NCBI GenBank assembly: GCA_017473085.1
Contig: JAFUNF010000006.1
Span: forward strand, 248,001-312,000
Direction: 5' to 3'
Length of the DNA stretch: 64,000 nucleotides
Source: Clostridia bacterium
GTDB taxonomy: Bacteria > Bacillota > Clostridia > Oscillospirales > CAG-272
Shown here: piece by piece, positions 18,412 through 28,284 of the stretch
How the letters are laid out: each line of letters begins with the position of its first letter
How positions within the stretch are numbered: position 1 is the first letter of the stretch
Position numbers and translations under genes: made by a program
The notes under the pieces: generated by a model
What the model saw: the letters and a program-made list of their open reading frames with translations, nothing else
Databases searched by the model: none
Told to the model about the DNA's origin: nothing

Positions 18412-20364
18412 CTAAACTCTCCTTATTATTTTATCCTTCTTACTCAAGACAATCGCTCCATAAGACGGAATATTAACATTAATATATTTTTGTGTGCTTT
18501 GATTAGGGTATTGTGCTGATTTAATGTTATTGCCATTTTTTATTCCTGTGCCACCAAATTTTGCATCATCTGTCGTAAACAATTCTTGATAAATGCCTTC
18601 TTCGTTAACAGGAATAGAATAATTTTCGCGATAAACTGGTGAAAAATTAATAACTATAATTAATTCGGACTTGTCAATTGCTTTTCTCTTGAATGAAATA
18701 ATGTTTAAGTCCTGTTGATTTGCGTTTATCCACTCGAATCCATCCCAAGAATTGTCTATCTCCCACAATTGCTTGTTGGCAAGATAAAACTTATTGAGAT
18801 TCGAGATGAATTTTTGCATTTCGTTATGCTTGGGATAATCAAGCATAAACCATTCTAATTGATTTTCGTAATCCCACTCTCTAAATTGAGCAAATTCAGT
18901 GCCCATGAAGGTCATTTTTTTGCCAGGCATTGTCATCATATATGTCATAAATGCTCGCATTGAGGCAAATTTTTGCTCGTAGCTACCAAACATTTTATCT
19001 ACTAAAGATTTCTTTCCGTGCACAACCTCATCGTGAGAAATAGGATATATATAGTTCTCATTAAATGCATACATCATTGGGAATGTAAGCATATTATGCT
19101 TGTACTTTCTGTGAACTGGATCGGTTTGTAAATACTCAAACATATCATTAGCCCAGCCCATGTTCCATTTAAAATTAAAACCTAAACCACCTTCGTAAAC
19201 AGGCTTAGTAATCATAGGCCAGTCAGTTGATTCCTCGGCAATCATCAAGGTGTCGCCGAATTCTCTAAAAATTTCAGTATTTAGCTTTTTAAAGAAAGCT
19301 ATCGCTTCCTTGTTTCTGTTATTTCCCTCGTCGTTTGGAATCCACTCTCCTGGATCCCTATCATAGTCAAGATATAGCATAGATGCAACTGCATCAACAC
19401 GTAAACCATCTGCATGATATTCTCTTAGCCAAAACAAGGCATTTGAAACAAGAAATGATTGGACCTCTTCTCTTCCTACATCAAAGAATCTTGTTCCCCA
19501 CACTCTGTGCTCCATACGGTCTCTACCTTGATACTCATACAATGGTTGTCCATCAAATTCGTAAAGTCCGTGGGCGTCCTTGGGAAAATGTGCAGGAACC
19601 CAGTCCAATATAACTCCAATTCCACATTCATGCATTTTGTTTACAAAATACTTGAAATCATAAGGCGTTCCGTACCTTGAGCTCGGAGCGTAATATCCAC
19701 ATACTTGATATCCCCATGAACCATCATACGGATGCTCCATTATTGGCATTAACTCAATATGTGTATATCCCATTTTCTTGACATACGGAGCTAACTCATC
19801 TGCAATTTCGCGATAATTAAGATATGAATCCCCCTTAGAGTTAGATTCGCCGTTTTTGGTTTTCCAAGATCCCAAATGAACCTCATAAATATTAACAGGC
19901 GAAGAATAATAATGCTTACAATCGCTATGCTTTTGGCTTAACCTTTTTTTATAAGCAATCCAATTACTATCGTTCCACTCAAATTCATTAATATTACTAA
20001 CTATGGATGCGGTATTTTTTAGCGTTTGAGAATAAAATGCGTAAGGGTCTGCTTTGTAGTATGCATTACCTTTGTTCCAAATTTTGTATTTGTAAAACTT
20101 GCCTACAAGTCGCTCATTGGAACGAATTAAAATTTCCCAAATTCCAGCCTCGGTGATTTTATTCATTTGTAATCCATGGTCCCAAGATGTAAAATCAGAA
20201 ACCAATCTTACACTATCTGCATTAGGTGCCCAAACTCGAAATGAATATTCAAACTCATTACCCACTATCTGCTCATGGCAACCTAAGTATTCATAAGAAC
20301 GATAATTTGTCCCTTGATGAAAATAATATGCAGCCAAATTGCTATTCATAACATTTTCTTTCAA
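18412..20364 (-). CDS. glgB: 1,4-alpha-glucan branching enzyme
   Basis: GlgB (GH13) cuts alpha-1,4 chains and rejoins them as alpha-1,6 branches. An N-terminal CBM48-like domain ([20 protein letters not shown]) precedes the barrel. Catalytic blocks are [23 protein letters not shown] (nucleophile Asp), [10 protein letters not shown] (Glu) and [13 protein letters not shown]. The start is uncertain. AGGTGG lies 8 bp before a TTG at 20364, chosen here. A GTG at 20376 overlaps that site, and an ATG at 20349 is 23 bp from it. This is the first gene of the glgB-glgC-glgD-glgA-glgP-GH13 operon, directly behind a good promoter. Confidence 0.95.
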   Translation of the reverse strand: MKENVMNSNLAAYYFHQGTNYRSYEYLGCHEQIVGNEFEYSFRVWAPNADSVRLVSDFTSWDHGLQMNKITEAGIWEILIRSNERLVGKFYKYKIWNKGNAYYKADPYAFYSQTLKNTASIVSNINEFEWNDSNWIAYKKRLSQKHSDCKHYYSSPVNIYEVHLGSWKTKNGESNSKGDSYLNYREIADELAPYVKKMGYTHIELMPIMEHPYDGSWGYQVCGYYAPSSRYGTPYDFKYFVNKMHECGIGVILDWVPAHFPKDAHGLYEFDGQPLYEYQGRDRMEHRVWGTRFFDVGREEVQSFLVSNALFWLREYHADGLRVDAVASMLYLDYDRDPGEWIPNDEGNNRNKEAIAFFKKLNTEIFREFGDTLMIAEESTDWPMITKPVYEGGLGFNFKWNMGWANDMFEYLQTDPVHRKYKHNMLTFPMMYAFNENYIYPISHDEVVHGKKSLVDKMFGSYEQKFASMRAFMTYMMTMPGKKMTFMGTEFAQFREWDYENQLEWFMLDYPKHNEMQKFISNLNKFYLANKQLWEIDNSWDGFEWINANQQDLNIISFKRKAIDKSELIIVINFSPVYRENYSIPVNEEGIYQELFTTDDAKFGGTGIKNGNNIKSAQYPNQSTQKYINVNIPSYGAIVLSKKDKIIRRV

Positions 20365-20394
20365 TACTATCACCACCTAAATGTTTATATTTAT

Positions 20395-20423
20395 ATTATA
20401 AACTTATTTTGTTTCGAATTCAA
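20395..20423 (-). promoter_or_regulatory. Promoter of the glycogen operon
   Basis: Minus-strand TTGAAT (20418-20423) and TATAAT (20395-20400), 17-bp spacer, about 30 bp before the glgB start. Confidence 0.7.
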
Positions 20424-20498
20424 TATAAAATGCATAAAAAAACAAATAAAAATTCGCAGATTTTTATTTTCATATACAAATTTACTCATTTTTTTACA

Positions 20499-20535
20499 AA
20501 AAAGAAAACAAGTGCGAAAGCTCTCACTTGTTTTC
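20499..20535 (-). terminator. Terminator of the GNAT gene
   Basis: GAAAACAAGTG/CACTTGTTTTC stem overlapping the stop codon, followed on the minus strand by a T-rich run. Confidence 0.75.
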
Positions 20536-21120
20536 CTCGTATTTTTGATTCAAAATATATTCCCTTCGTAATATTGATGCAACCCCAATGGTCATATACT
20601 TGCCCTTAACAAGCATCGATTCTCTGTTGTAACCCTCAAACTTCATTCCGATCTTTTCCATAACAGCTAAGCTTGCATCGTTTCCAAACAAAAATTTTGC
20701 TTCTACACGATTTACCTTCATGTTTTCAAATGCAAAGGATACCACTCTTTTTGCAACCTCTGTTGCTATCCCCATTCCCCAATACTTAGGATTTATAACA
20801 TATCCAATTTCTACCGTGCTGTTTTCTGAATCAATTTTTGTAAAGCCACAAGTACCAATCATCTTTTGATTACCCTTGTAAATTATAGCCCAATCGTTAT
20901 ATTCTCCAGATTTGTATTTAGAAAGTATCAAATCTACGATTTCTTGTGTATATCTTGCAGATTTATGAACGTCCCAAAGTAAATATTGGGAAGTCCTGGG
21001 GTCGGACGAATATTCAAAAATGTCATCAACATCACATTGTTTTATATCACGCAAATACAATCTATCAGTTTCAAGTATTGGCATCTTTGAAAAAAACTTC
21101 GTAACACTGCTAATCCTCAT
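20524..21120 (-). CDS. GNAT-family N-acetyltransferase (RimJ/RimL-like)
   Basis: This acetyl-CoA-dependent acetyltransferase is of the type that includes ribosomal-protein N-terminal acetylases. The start of the domain is LETDRLYLRDIKQCDVDDIFEYSSD. The acetyl-CoA site is in VEIGYVINPKYWGMGIATEV, matching the family's YWGxGxA pattern, and ASLAVMEKIGMKFEG forms the C-terminal part. At 198 residues it is normal for this group. AGGAG lies 7 bp before ATG 21120, and a strong divergent promoter precedes it. The substrate cannot be read from sequence; detoxification is an alternative role. Confidence 0.88.
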   Translation of the reverse strand: MRISSVTKFFSKMPILETDRLYLRDIKQCDVDDIFEYSSDPRTSQYLLWDVHKSARYTQEIVDLILSKYKSGEYNDWAIIYKGNQKMIGTCGFTKIDSENSTVEIGYVINPKYWGMGIATEVAKRVVSFAFENMKVNRVEAKFLFGNDASLAVMEKIGMKFEGYNRESMLVKGKYMTIGVASILRREYILNQKYEENK

Positions 21121-21149
21121 GGTACATCTCCTCGAAAAAAACTATTGAA

Positions 21150-21178
21150 ATTATACTATACACTTTTTGTTTAGTCAA
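21150..21178 (-). promoter_or_regulatory. Promoter of the GNAT gene
   Basis: Minus-strand TTGACT (21173-21178) and TATAAT (21150-21155), 17-bp spacer; divergent from the proC promoter. Confidence 0.75.
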
Positions 21179-21205
21179 TATTTTTTTCTTAATGTTTGGA
21201 AATTG

Positions 21206-21234
21206 TTGAAATTACAAAAATGTTATGTTATAAT
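21206..21234 (+). promoter_or_regulatory. Promoter of proC
   Basis: TTGAAA (21206-21211) and TATAAT (21229-21234), 17-bp spacer. It lies inside the open-frame extension upstream of proC, which argues for the internal TTG start. Confidence 0.7.
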
Positions 21235-21261
21235 GAATCAATTGAAAGTAAGGTGATTAAT

Positions 21262-22065
21262 TTGAAGAAAATTTTATTTATAGGTGCAGGCAATATGGCG
21301 AGTGCCATTTGTGCTGGTATTTTAAAATCCAACCTGGTGCCAGCCTCAAGCGTACTTCTCTACGACAAAAATAGTTTACAGTATTCTAAATTTGATAATC
21401 GTTGTATTGTTGCTAACAATTTAAGCGATGGAATCAAAATGGCAGATTATATATTTATTTCTGTAAAACCGCAAAATGTTAAGGAGCTTCTCAACGAAAT
21501 TAAGGATGTAAATTATAAGGAGAAAACCTTTATAAGCATATGTGCTGGTATTACTATCAATTCTATCGAAAAGGTGCTTACTTGTGCAAGAATTGTACGA
21601 GTTATGCCCAACACTCCACTATTGATAGGAATGGGTACAACTGCTCTTTGCAGAAATAACAATGTAGCAGATGCTGATTTTACATTTGTAGAAAAAATAT
21701 TCAAATCAGCTGGTGATACCATATTGGTCGAGGAAAAGGATATAAACGCAATCACGGCTACAACCGGTAGTTCCCCTGCGTATGTTTATTTGTTTATTAA
21801 ATCCATAGCTGAGAGCGCAGAAAAGCTCGGATTCAATTCTGATAGAACCGTAGAATTAGTATGCAAAACCCTAATCGGGTCTGCGAATATGATTCTTAGT
21901 GGAGACAAGACTATCGATGAGCAAATTAGCATGGTAAAATCTCCAAACGGAACAACAGAAAGGGCTTTAAATGTTTTTGAGGCTAATAACTTTTCTAAAA
22001 TTATATACGATGCAATGAAAGCATGCGAGGTGCGTGCTAAAGAATTATCGGATTTGAATGATTAA
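21262..22065 (+). CDS. proC: Pyrroline-5-carboxylate reductase
   Basis: It reduces pyrroline-5-carboxylate to proline with NAD(P)H, the last step of proline synthesis. The Rossmann fold opens with KKILFIGAGNMASAI and is followed by IFISVKPQNV and VRVMPNTPLLIGMGTT; the C-terminal dimer domain has TGSSPAYVYLFI and VKSPNGTTERAL, both diagnostic of ProC. A TTG at 21262 is chosen because AAGGTG lies 7 bp before it and the fold begins at once; the open frame to 21196 overlaps the promoter. The next gene begins 9 bp downstream. Confidence 0.95.
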   Translation: MKKILFIGAGNMASAICAGILKSNLVPASSVLLYDKNSLQYSKFDNRCIVANNLSDGIKMADYIFISVKPQNVKELLNEIKDVNYKEKTFISICAGITINSIEKVLTCARIVRVMPNTPLLIGMGTTALCRNNNVADADFTFVEKIFKSAGDTILVEEKDINAITATTGSSPAYVYLFIKSIAESAEKLGFNSDRTVELVCKTLIGSANMILSGDKTIDEQISMVKSPNGTTERALNVFEANNFSKIIYDAMKACEVRAKELSDLND

Positions 22066-22074
22066 GAGGTAAAT

Positions 22075-23136
22075 ATGCACGATAACGAAACAAATGATAA
22101 AAAAACTAAAAAACGTTTCAACATATTTGATTGGTATTACAAAGGTGGTAAGGAGTCGGATAAAAAAGAAATCAATGCGCTCAAAAAGCCTTCTATTAAA
22201 AACTTTTTTATTCTACTATGGAGAAAGCTCACCAAGCTATTAAGTGCTAACTTAATTTTTGTTTTTGGAAACTTCCCTCTATTCTTTCTTTTACTTGCAG
22301 TTTCTGGATTCTTAGATAAATTTTCCCCTGCTCCTATGTATTTGGCATGGGGGCCACTCGAGGGGGCAATAACTACTGATAGTGCTCTTAATTCTGGCGA
22401 CCTTAACCCTGTATTCTCTACACTTGCTGGTGTTTTTGGTATACACGGAGAAATGCGTACCTTCAGCATTCCTACTTACATCCTTTTCGCACTTGGTCTA
22501 TTGATTATTTTTACTTGGGGATTTACAAAGGTCGGCACAACCTATTTATACAGAAATCTAATGAGTGGCGAGGCAGTATTCCCGTTATCTGACTTTTTTT
22601 ATATTATTAAAAAGAACATAAAACAATCGCTAATCGTTGGTATTATTGATTCCCTTATGACAATTGCATTCATCTACAACATTTTTTACCTATTTAATAA
22701 TTTCAATGCAAGCACACTCAATGCTTTTATGCTTTTCATGACGGTAATTATGTTCATTGTGTTTAGCTTTATCAAGCCCTATGTTTATATAATGATTTTT
22801 ATGTTTGATTTAAAAATTTCACAAATCATTAAAAATGCTTTGTACTTCACAATATTAGGTATCAAGAGAAATATGGTTGCTCTTGTTGGCAGTATATTGT
22901 TGATATTGTTAAACTACGGCTTGTTCCTATTGTTTATGCCATTAGGTGCAATTCTTCCCTTTATCATCACAATCTCTGTTTTAGATTTTATGTGGGTATA
23001 TGCCGCTTATCCTAACATTTTAAAGCACATGATGGATGAGGCAGATGCTAAAGCTATTATTGAGCATAGATTCAACTATGAAGAAGACGATACCTTTGAA
23101 GATGATGCCATAAAGGAAAACGAAAAGAAAAAATAA
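22075..23136 (+). CDS. YesL/DUF624-family membrane protein
   Basis: A roughly 350-residue multi-pass membrane protein. An N-terminal cytoplasmic stretch (FNIFDWYYKGGK) leads into about five or six hydrophobic segments (near residues 55-75, 132-152, 175-210, 218-245, 268-310). The C-terminal tail is acidic and charged. The motif WGFTKVGTTYLYRNLMSGE and the segment order fit YesL/DUF624 proteins, often found near carbohydrate genes in Firmicutes; their function is unknown. It follows proC by 9 bp and is closed by a terminator, so the two form an operon. The link to proline is not explained. Confidence 0.75.
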   Translation: MHDNETNDKKTKKRFNIFDWYYKGGKESDKKEINALKKPSIKNFFILLWRKLTKLLSANLIFVFGNFPLFFLLLAVSGFLDKFSPAPMYLAWGPLEGAITTDSALNSGDLNPVFSTLAGVFGIHGEMRTFSIPTYILFALGLLIIFTWGFTKVGTTYLYRNLMSGEAVFPLSDFFYIIKKNIKQSLIVGIIDSLMTIAFIYNIFYLFNNFNASTLNAFMLFMTVIMFIVFSFIKPYVYIMIFMFDLKISQIIKNALYFTILGIKRNMVALVGSILLILLNYGLFLLFMPLGAILPFIITISVLDFMWVYAAYPNILKHMMDEADAKAIIEHRFNYEEDDTFEDDAIKENEKKK

Positions 23137-23140
23137 GGAT

Positions 23141-23173
23141 AAAAACACACTTGATTGATTCAAGTGTGTTTTT
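23141..23173 (+). terminator. Terminator of proC-DUF624 operon
   Basis: AAAACACACTTGA/TCAAGTGTGTTTT hairpin with T-run immediately after the stop. Confidence 0.85.
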
Positions 23174-23211
23174 ATCTTTTTGATTGGATTTTTTATTAAA
23201 AATTTAAAATA

Positions 23212-23997
23212 TCACTTTGAATTTTCGCAAAGCTGATTCAAATTTCCAAATTCAAAGCCTTGCTCCTTCAAGCTTAAAATAACTTTTTTTAGTATTTTTG
23301 CATTTGTTTCCGATGTAGGATGCAGTAACATTACCTCTCCGTTGTGAATATTATCCATAATCTTTTTAAATGCATATTCTTCACTTCTTTGCTTGCCATT
23401 ATCCCAATCATCATAAGCGAATGACCACATAATTGTTTTATAGCCAAGCTCTTTTGCCCATTTTAAATTATCCTCGCTAAATCTGCCTTCAGGAGGCCTG
23501 TAGAATTTAGGCATAACTTTACCTGTTTTCTCGAGAAACAACTCATTTAGGGCTTCAAGTTCATTATTGAACGCTTCTTTTGTTGTTATTTTTGACATAT
23601 CCTTGTGTTTTAAGGTGTGATTGCAAACAATATGCCCATCTTCTAACATTTTAAAGACAAGGTCGGTGTTTTTATTCAATAAATTATCTAATATAAAAAA
23701 GGATGCTTTAACCTTCTCCTCTTTTAGAATATCTAAAATTTTTTCAATATTACCATTCTCGTATCCAGCATCAAAAGTTAGATATATGATTTTTTTATCA
23801 TCATCAATTTTTTCGTACGTGTTGTCCTTCCAAAACAAATCGTATTTTTCAACAAACTTTAAATCACTACCAAGTGTAGGTTGAGCATGCTGACTATTCC
23901 TTTTGCAATACCAAGAAAAGCAGTTGCTCGCACCAACGTTAAAAGAAAGTAAAAAAGTCATGAGAAGCAATACCAATGTAACTATTATTTTTTTCAT
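23212..23997 (-). CDS. PdaA-like polysaccharide deacetylase, exported
   Basis: A carbohydrate esterase family 4 enzyme, closest in look to PdaA, which deacetylates N-acetylmuramic acid on the way to muramic delta-lactam in spore cortex. A signal peptide (KKIIVTLVLLLMTFLLSF) precedes a PdaA-typical segment CFSWYCKRNSQHAQP. NodB-domain motifs are TFDAGYENG (metal Asp), NHTLKHKD (two His ligands), RPPEGRFS and the C-terminal LLHPTSE. ATG 23997 has GGAGG 8 bp before it; the frame opens at 24012 on an ATG overlapping that site. It suggests, but does not prove, a spore-forming ancestry. Confidence 0.87.
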   Translation of the reverse strand: MKKIIVTLVLLLMTFLLSFNVGASNCFSWYCKRNSQHAQPTLGSDLKFVEKYDLFWKDNTYEKIDDDKKIIYLTFDAGYENGNIEKILDILKEEKVKASFFILDNLLNKNTDLVFKMLEDGHIVCNHTLKHKDMSKITTKEAFNNELEALNELFLEKTGKVMPKFYRPPEGRFSEDNLKWAKELGYKTIMWSFAYDDWDNGKQRSEEYAFKKIMDNIHNGEVMLLHPTSETNAKILKKVILSLKEQGFEFGNLNQLCENSK

Positions 23998-24121
23998 TTT
24001 AAATTCCTCCATTACTATTATTCATATATTTGCAACATTTAGACTTAAAAATTTTATGCAGGAATGTATTTTTAATTTAAAATGTGTAAATAATGATATC
24101 AAACAGATAAGGAGCAAATTT

Positions 24122-24292
24122 ATGGAAAAAGAAAAAAGTGGTGCTGGAAAAGCTATCAAGGGATTTGCAATAGGTGCTATAATTGGCGCTGTTGCTACAA
24201 TGGTAATAAGTAACACAAGTCTGCCAGAGAAAATTAAAAAGGGTGCAGAAAACGTGGGCGAAAGTATGTCGTCAATGTTTAGAATTGATTAA
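24122..24292 (+). CDS. Small YtxH-like membrane protein
   Basis: A 56-residue protein with a charged start (MEKEKSGAGKAIKG), one glycine-rich hydrophobic segment (about residues 14-30, FAIGAIIGAVATMVI) and a polar tail with SLPEKIKKGAENV. This matches the pattern of YtxH-type envelope/stress proteins, though the family is loosely defined. AAGGAG lies 6 bp before ATG 24122; the open frame extends far upstream but only this start has a site. It is divergent from the deacetylase gene and ends at a shared terminator. Confidence 0.7.
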   Translation: MEKEKSGAGKAIKGFAIGAIIGAVATMVISNTSLPEKIKKGAENVGESMSSMFRID

Positions 24293-24294
24293 AC

Positions 24295-24336
24295 AAAAAA
24301 TTGGTAGACACACTGGATAGCGTCTACCAATTTTTT
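24295..24336. terminator. Bidirectional terminator
   Basis: AAAAAATTGGTAGAC/GTCTACCAATTTTTT hairpin serving both the small plus-strand gene and the converging B-repeat lipoprotein gene. Confidence 0.85.
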
Positions 24337-24341
24337 ATTTA

Positions 24342-27110
24342 TTAATAGTCCTCAGGAATTTCAGCAAGTGAGTACCTACTCCAACCAAGTGCAGGACGGA
24401 AGCCCCAAATACAATCTCTTGCAGGAAGATTGCCAGCCTCATATGTTACACCAGTTTGCTCCCAAGCTTTAGGCTCCATACTGTCGCCAGATGGAGAGTA
24501 AAGTTGAATCTTCATTCCATAGCAGCCTTCAAATGCATATGCGCCCACGAGATTTATATTAGTTGATACATATATCTTTGTAAAGCCCTTGTAGTCATGG
24601 CCATCACGATAATAGCAGGTGGTACCATTACTATTAACATAAGTTGCCTGGTTAAACTTTGCACCAAATTCAGCAAAAGCACGTGATCCAATTGCAGTTA
24701 CCTTATAGCCATTATATTCACCAGGAATATATATGTCATCAACGTAGTCCTTGGATGTGTCAATTTGCTTATCAAAGCCGATAATTACCATAACGTCTTC
24801 TCTAAGCTCGTACACAAAACCATTTTCGTCACGATTCTTAAACCATTGTGCTACATAAGAACGATCACCAACGCTACCCTTTGAAATAGTAACATTTTTA
24901 ATAATCGAACCATCTTTTGTTTTCCAACCGATAAATGCATGGTTTTCCTTGTATGGTATAGGCAATACAATATCATCACTTTCAGACGTATATTCATTAA
25001 CAAGTCCGTCTGCTGAGCCACCATCAAGATCATATTCAATGGTATATTTAACAGCAGTCCATTTAGCAACTAATGTAATTTCTTCAGCATCGATCATCCA
25101 AACACCATTTAGGTCTATTCGTGTTTCTCCATAATACCAAGCGTCAAAATCATAGCCTAGTCTTTCTGGAGTTCCAAAAGCATAATTAGAGCCGAGAGTA
25201 ACAACCATAGACTCAGAGCCTGTCTGTCCGCCATTAGCATCAAACTTAATTGTTACATTCTTTTCTTCCCATTTCGCATATAGAATTATACCATCATGCT
25301 CAGTGGCATCAATTTCTTCAATCTTATTTTTAAGCTCAGAATCTGTATACCAACCTGCAAACTTCTTGATACCATTTTCCCAAGAAGGATCGAGCAATAC
25401 AATAATGCCACTTTCGACATCGTACTCAGTTACGTTTCCTTCGTTTTGAATGCCACCATTCAAGATATAGGTTATAGTACTTTGAATAGGTATCCATCTA
25501 GCAACAAGCTCGACATTTTCCTTGTATGTCCAAGTGCCGTTTAAAGATAGCTTGTCATCTCCGTAATACCAACCATCAAAAATGTATCTATCACGCTCAA
25601 CTGCAGAAATGCTATACTCTTCTCCATAATTAAATGTAACAGAATCTACATTTAAGTCTGAACCTGCGTCAAAGGTAACAGTAGATCTATATTGCCATTT
25701 AGCATAAAGTGTTAGCTTTTGACCAGCCAAATCACTTGTTATCTTCTCAATTTTAGAACTTTCCTTAAAGTCGATAGAAGTATACCAGCCGATAAAATAT
25801 AAGCATTCGTTGGTCGATGTTGGGTTAAGCAGGGTTACCTCTTCATCGCTGGTAAAGCTATTAGGGTTAGCTTCGTTATTCAGTGCATTTGCATCATTCA
25901 AAACATACTCAATCTCATAAGATCTTGCAGTAATTTTTGCCTCAAGATCTACTTCTGTCTTGTATGGCCAATAAACACCCTCAGAAGCAATATCTACACC
26001 ATCACATGTCCATCCCTCAAACTTGTGAAAATCATCCACATCTGGAATAAATGTGATTGAGTAAGGAGACTTATATGTAAATTCAAGCTGTAAACTATCT
26101 AAAAGGACGTCATTTACATAGAGATTTACTTTATTGGTGAATATTACATCTTCAAACTTAGCGTATAATGTTAAATTCTGGGAAATATTCTCAATTTTTC
26201 TTATCTTGCTTTCTTCTGAAAAATCTTGAGCTGTGAACCAACCAACGAAACGCTTTTCATCGTTATTTTTCCACTCTGCATCAAGTAGCTCTATTACAGA
26301 CTCAACATTAAACTTTTTGATTGTATTGTTGTTAGTTGCACCAGATTCAACTACATATGTAATTGAATATTCAATTGCATCAAATGAAGCAACAAGGGTA
26401 ATATCCTCTGTAAATGAATATGTGGCTGATGTATCAAACTTTGCACCCTTGTATAGCCAGTTTTTAAACTCATATCCAGTTTTTGTTGGCTTATCTAATG
26501 TAATGCTATTACCAAATGTAACATCGACAACATTTCCATCTAAAGATGTACCAGCAGCATCAAGTGTTATTTTGTACTGACGAGGAGTCCACTGAGCATT
26601 TATTGTAACATTCTCAGTAATTGGCTTTGAAAAATCAAAGTCCCACGCCAAAATATAGCCTATCTTTGATGAAGTTGGTGCCTCTATGGATTTTCCTTCT
26701 TCAATTGTTATAGGAGCAACTGCAGTACCACCATTAACCTCAAAATTAACAGTTAAAATTTGTTTTTTATAAATGTTAAATTTGTAAACAGCTTCATGCT
26801 TTTTGTCGCTTATTTTAACAAAATAAATATTGCTACCATTCTCCAAATTTACTACTGAAGATTCCAACTCCTGTGAAAAATCTTCTGTTTTAGAAATAGT
26901 ATAGCTTGCCTTATCCGAAACGGAAAATTTCTGCGATAAATCCATCTCCGTCACATCGGAAGGAACAGAAACCTTAAACATTCCGTTTTCATAGACCATT
27001 CCAAAAGTTTCAATCTCTGTGTAGTCGGTATCATCGCCACATGAAGCAACAAATATACATACAGAAATTATAACTAATGCAATCGCTATTACATGAACAA
27101 TTCTTTTCAT
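24342..27110 (-). CDS. Large surface lipoprotein with InlB B-repeats and a BspA-like tail
   Basis: A 922-residue exported lipoprotein: the signal ends in VASC, placing the lipidated Cys near residue 23. The body is about nine tandem B-repeats (Listeria-Bacteroides/Flg_new type), each built as FDANGG... GYxFxGWY ... LxAKW. Their ends are recognisable as NAQW, VASF, YAKF, EAKI, YAKW, VARW, YAKW, VAKW, VAQW. After the repeats, a segment IYIPGEYNGYKVTAIGSRAF resembles a BspA-type leucine-rich repeat, and the last 80 residues are rich in Tyr, Gly and Trp. Such proteins act outside the cell in adhesion or as scaffolds; the ligand is unknown. AAGGAG precedes ATG 27110. A smaller paralogue lies at 45762-46700. 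Confidence 0.85.
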   Translation of the reverse strand: MKRIVHVIAIALVIISVCIFVASCGDDTDYTEIETFGMVYENGMFKVSVPSDVTEMDLSQKFSVSDKASYTISKTEDFSQELESSVVNLENGSNIYFVKISDKKHEAVYKFNIYKKQILTVNFEVNGGTAVAPITIEEGKSIEAPTSSKIGYILAWDFDFSKPITENVTINAQWTPRQYKITLDAAGTSLDGNVVDVTFGNSITLDKPTKTGYEFKNWLYKGAKFDTSATYSFTEDITLVASFDAIEYSITYVVESGATNNNTIKKFNVESVIELLDAEWKNNDEKRFVGWFTAQDFSEESKIRKIENISQNLTLYAKFEDVIFTNKVNLYVNDVLLDSLQLEFTYKSPYSITFIPDVDDFHKFEGWTCDGVDIASEGVYWPYKTEVDLEAKITARSYEIEYVLNDANALNNEANPNSFTSDEEVTLLNPTSTNECLYFIGWYTSIDFKESSKIEKITSDLAGQKLTLYAKWQYRSTVTFDAGSDLNVDSVTFNYGEEYSISAVERDRYIFDGWYYGDDKLSLNGTWTYKENVELVARWIPIQSTITYILNGGIQNEGNVTEYDVESGIIVLLDPSWENGIKKFAGWYTDSELKNKIEEIDATEHDGIILYAKWEEKNVTIKFDANGGQTGSESMVVTLGSNYAFGTPERLGYDFDAWYYGETRIDLNGVWMIDAEEITLVAKWTAVKYTIEYDLDGGSADGLVNEYTSESDDIVLPIPYKENHAFIGWKTKDGSIIKNVTISKGSVGDRSYVAQWFKNRDENGFVYELREDVMVIIGFDKQIDTSKDYVDDIYIPGEYNGYKVTAIGSRAFAEFGAKFNQATYVNSNGTTCYYRDGHDYKGFTKIYVSTNINLVGAYAFEGCYGMKIQLYSPSGDSMEPKAWEQTGVTYEAGNLPARDCIWGFRPALGWSRYSLAEIPEDY

Positions 27111-27141
27111 ATCATTCTCCTTGACATTTTTATACAATTTA

Positions 27142-27170
27142 ATTGTATCACATTATAAAAAATTCGTCAA
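27142..27170 (-). promoter_or_regulatory. Promoter of the large B-repeat lipoprotein
   Basis: Minus-strand TTGACG (27165-27170) and TACAAT (27142-27147), 17-bp spacer. Confidence 0.7.
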
Positions 27171-27186
27171 GGGTATATTTTTTTAG

Positions 27187-28275
27187 TTATCTAAACAATT
27201 CCATTGTTTTTCTGAATATAATTTTTTTAGCATCCTTATTGTAGAATTTTTTGATATTTCTTTCGATATTCGTTCTTTTTTTGTCATCGTTCAAGATTTG
27301 AAGTATTGCCTCATTTATTTTGCACAAATCTTCTTCACAAATTAAAATGGTTGCATCTTGCTTTTCCAATTCTCTTGCATTTTTATACTGATGATTATCT
27401 GTGACATTCGGGGAAGGAACTAATATTGAACATTTTCCTAACGCAGATAATTCCGAAATTGTCATGGCACCTGCTCTACAAATTACTAAATCAGAACAAG
27501 AAATTTTATCTGCAATTTCATTTATATATTCATATACATCTAAATTTTCCATGCCATACAGCTTTTCCAAAATTAATTTATCCTTAATTTTTTGATACTC
27601 TCGCTTACCTGTGCCCCATATAAAACGTATATTCTTTTCTTTTCTAATAACATCTTTTACAAAATTAAATGCCATTTCATTAATTTTTTCTGCGCCTAAC
27701 GATCCACCATAGCATAAAACAACCTTTTCCTCTGAGATTCCAAGCTTTTTTCTTGATTCAAGCTTATTTAAATTGTCAAAATCTTTTCTTAGCGGATTTC
27801 CACAATATACTACGTTGCACTTGGGTGAAAAATATTTTCCAGATTCTCTAAAATTCAAAAAAACTAAATCTGCTTTTTTGCTAACCATTTTTATTGCTTT
27901 ACCTGGAACAGAATTTGATTCATGCAATATTGTCTTAACACCACATTTTTGTCCTGCATATACTACTGGAAACATAGCGTATCCACCTGTGCCTATAATC
28001 AAATCTGGTTTGAACTCGTTAATTATTTTTTTAGCATTAGAAACAGATTTTAACATTTTGTAAGCTCGTCTAAAATTTTTCAAGCTAATATTTTTCCTTA
28101 TACTTTCAATATCAATAACATACTTTGGATAATCGACAAGCCTGTTTTCCATACCATTTTTAGTTACCACATAGGATATAACCACATTTGGAATATTTGC
28201 TTTAAAAATATCTGCTATTGCTAAAGCAGGATTTATATGCCCTGCTGTTCCGCCTCCACACAATAAAATACGCAT
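27187..28275 (-). CDS. murG: Undecaprenyl-PP-MurNAc-pentapeptide GlcNAc transferase
   Basis: MurG adds GlcNAc to lipid I to give lipid II on the inner face of the membrane. The GT28 signature loops are RILLCGGGTAGHINPALAIA at the start, GTGGYAMFPVVYAG near residue 95, and the UDP-GlcNAc block VICRAGAMTISELSALGKCSILVPSP near 265. The 362-residue length is standard. AGGAG lies 6-7 bp before ATG 28275, and ftsW ends 9 bp upstream. It is the last gene of the cell wall cluster in this window. Confidence 0.97.
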   Translation of the reverse strand: MRILLCGGGTAGHINPALAIADIFKANIPNVVISYVVTKNGMENRLVDYPKYVIDIESIRKNISLKNFRRAYKMLKSVSNAKKIINEFKPDLIIGTGGYAMFPVVYAGQKCGVKTILHESNSVPGKAIKMVSKKADLVFLNFRESGKYFSPKCNVVYCGNPLRKDFDNLNKLESRKKLGISEEKVVLCYGGSLGAEKINEMAFNFVKDVIRKEKNIRFIWGTGKREYQKIKDKLILEKLYGMENLDVYEYINEIADKISCSDLVICRAGAMTISELSALGKCSILVPSPNVTDNHQYKNARELEKQDATILICEEDLCKINEAILQILNDDKKRTNIERNIKKFYNKDAKKIIFRKTMELFR

Positions 28276-28284
28276 AAAGAACTC

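Noticed and set aside
21196..21261. N-terminal extension of proC
   Set aside because: It overlaps the TTGAAA/TATAAT promoter and the Rossmann fold begins right at the TTG at 21262.
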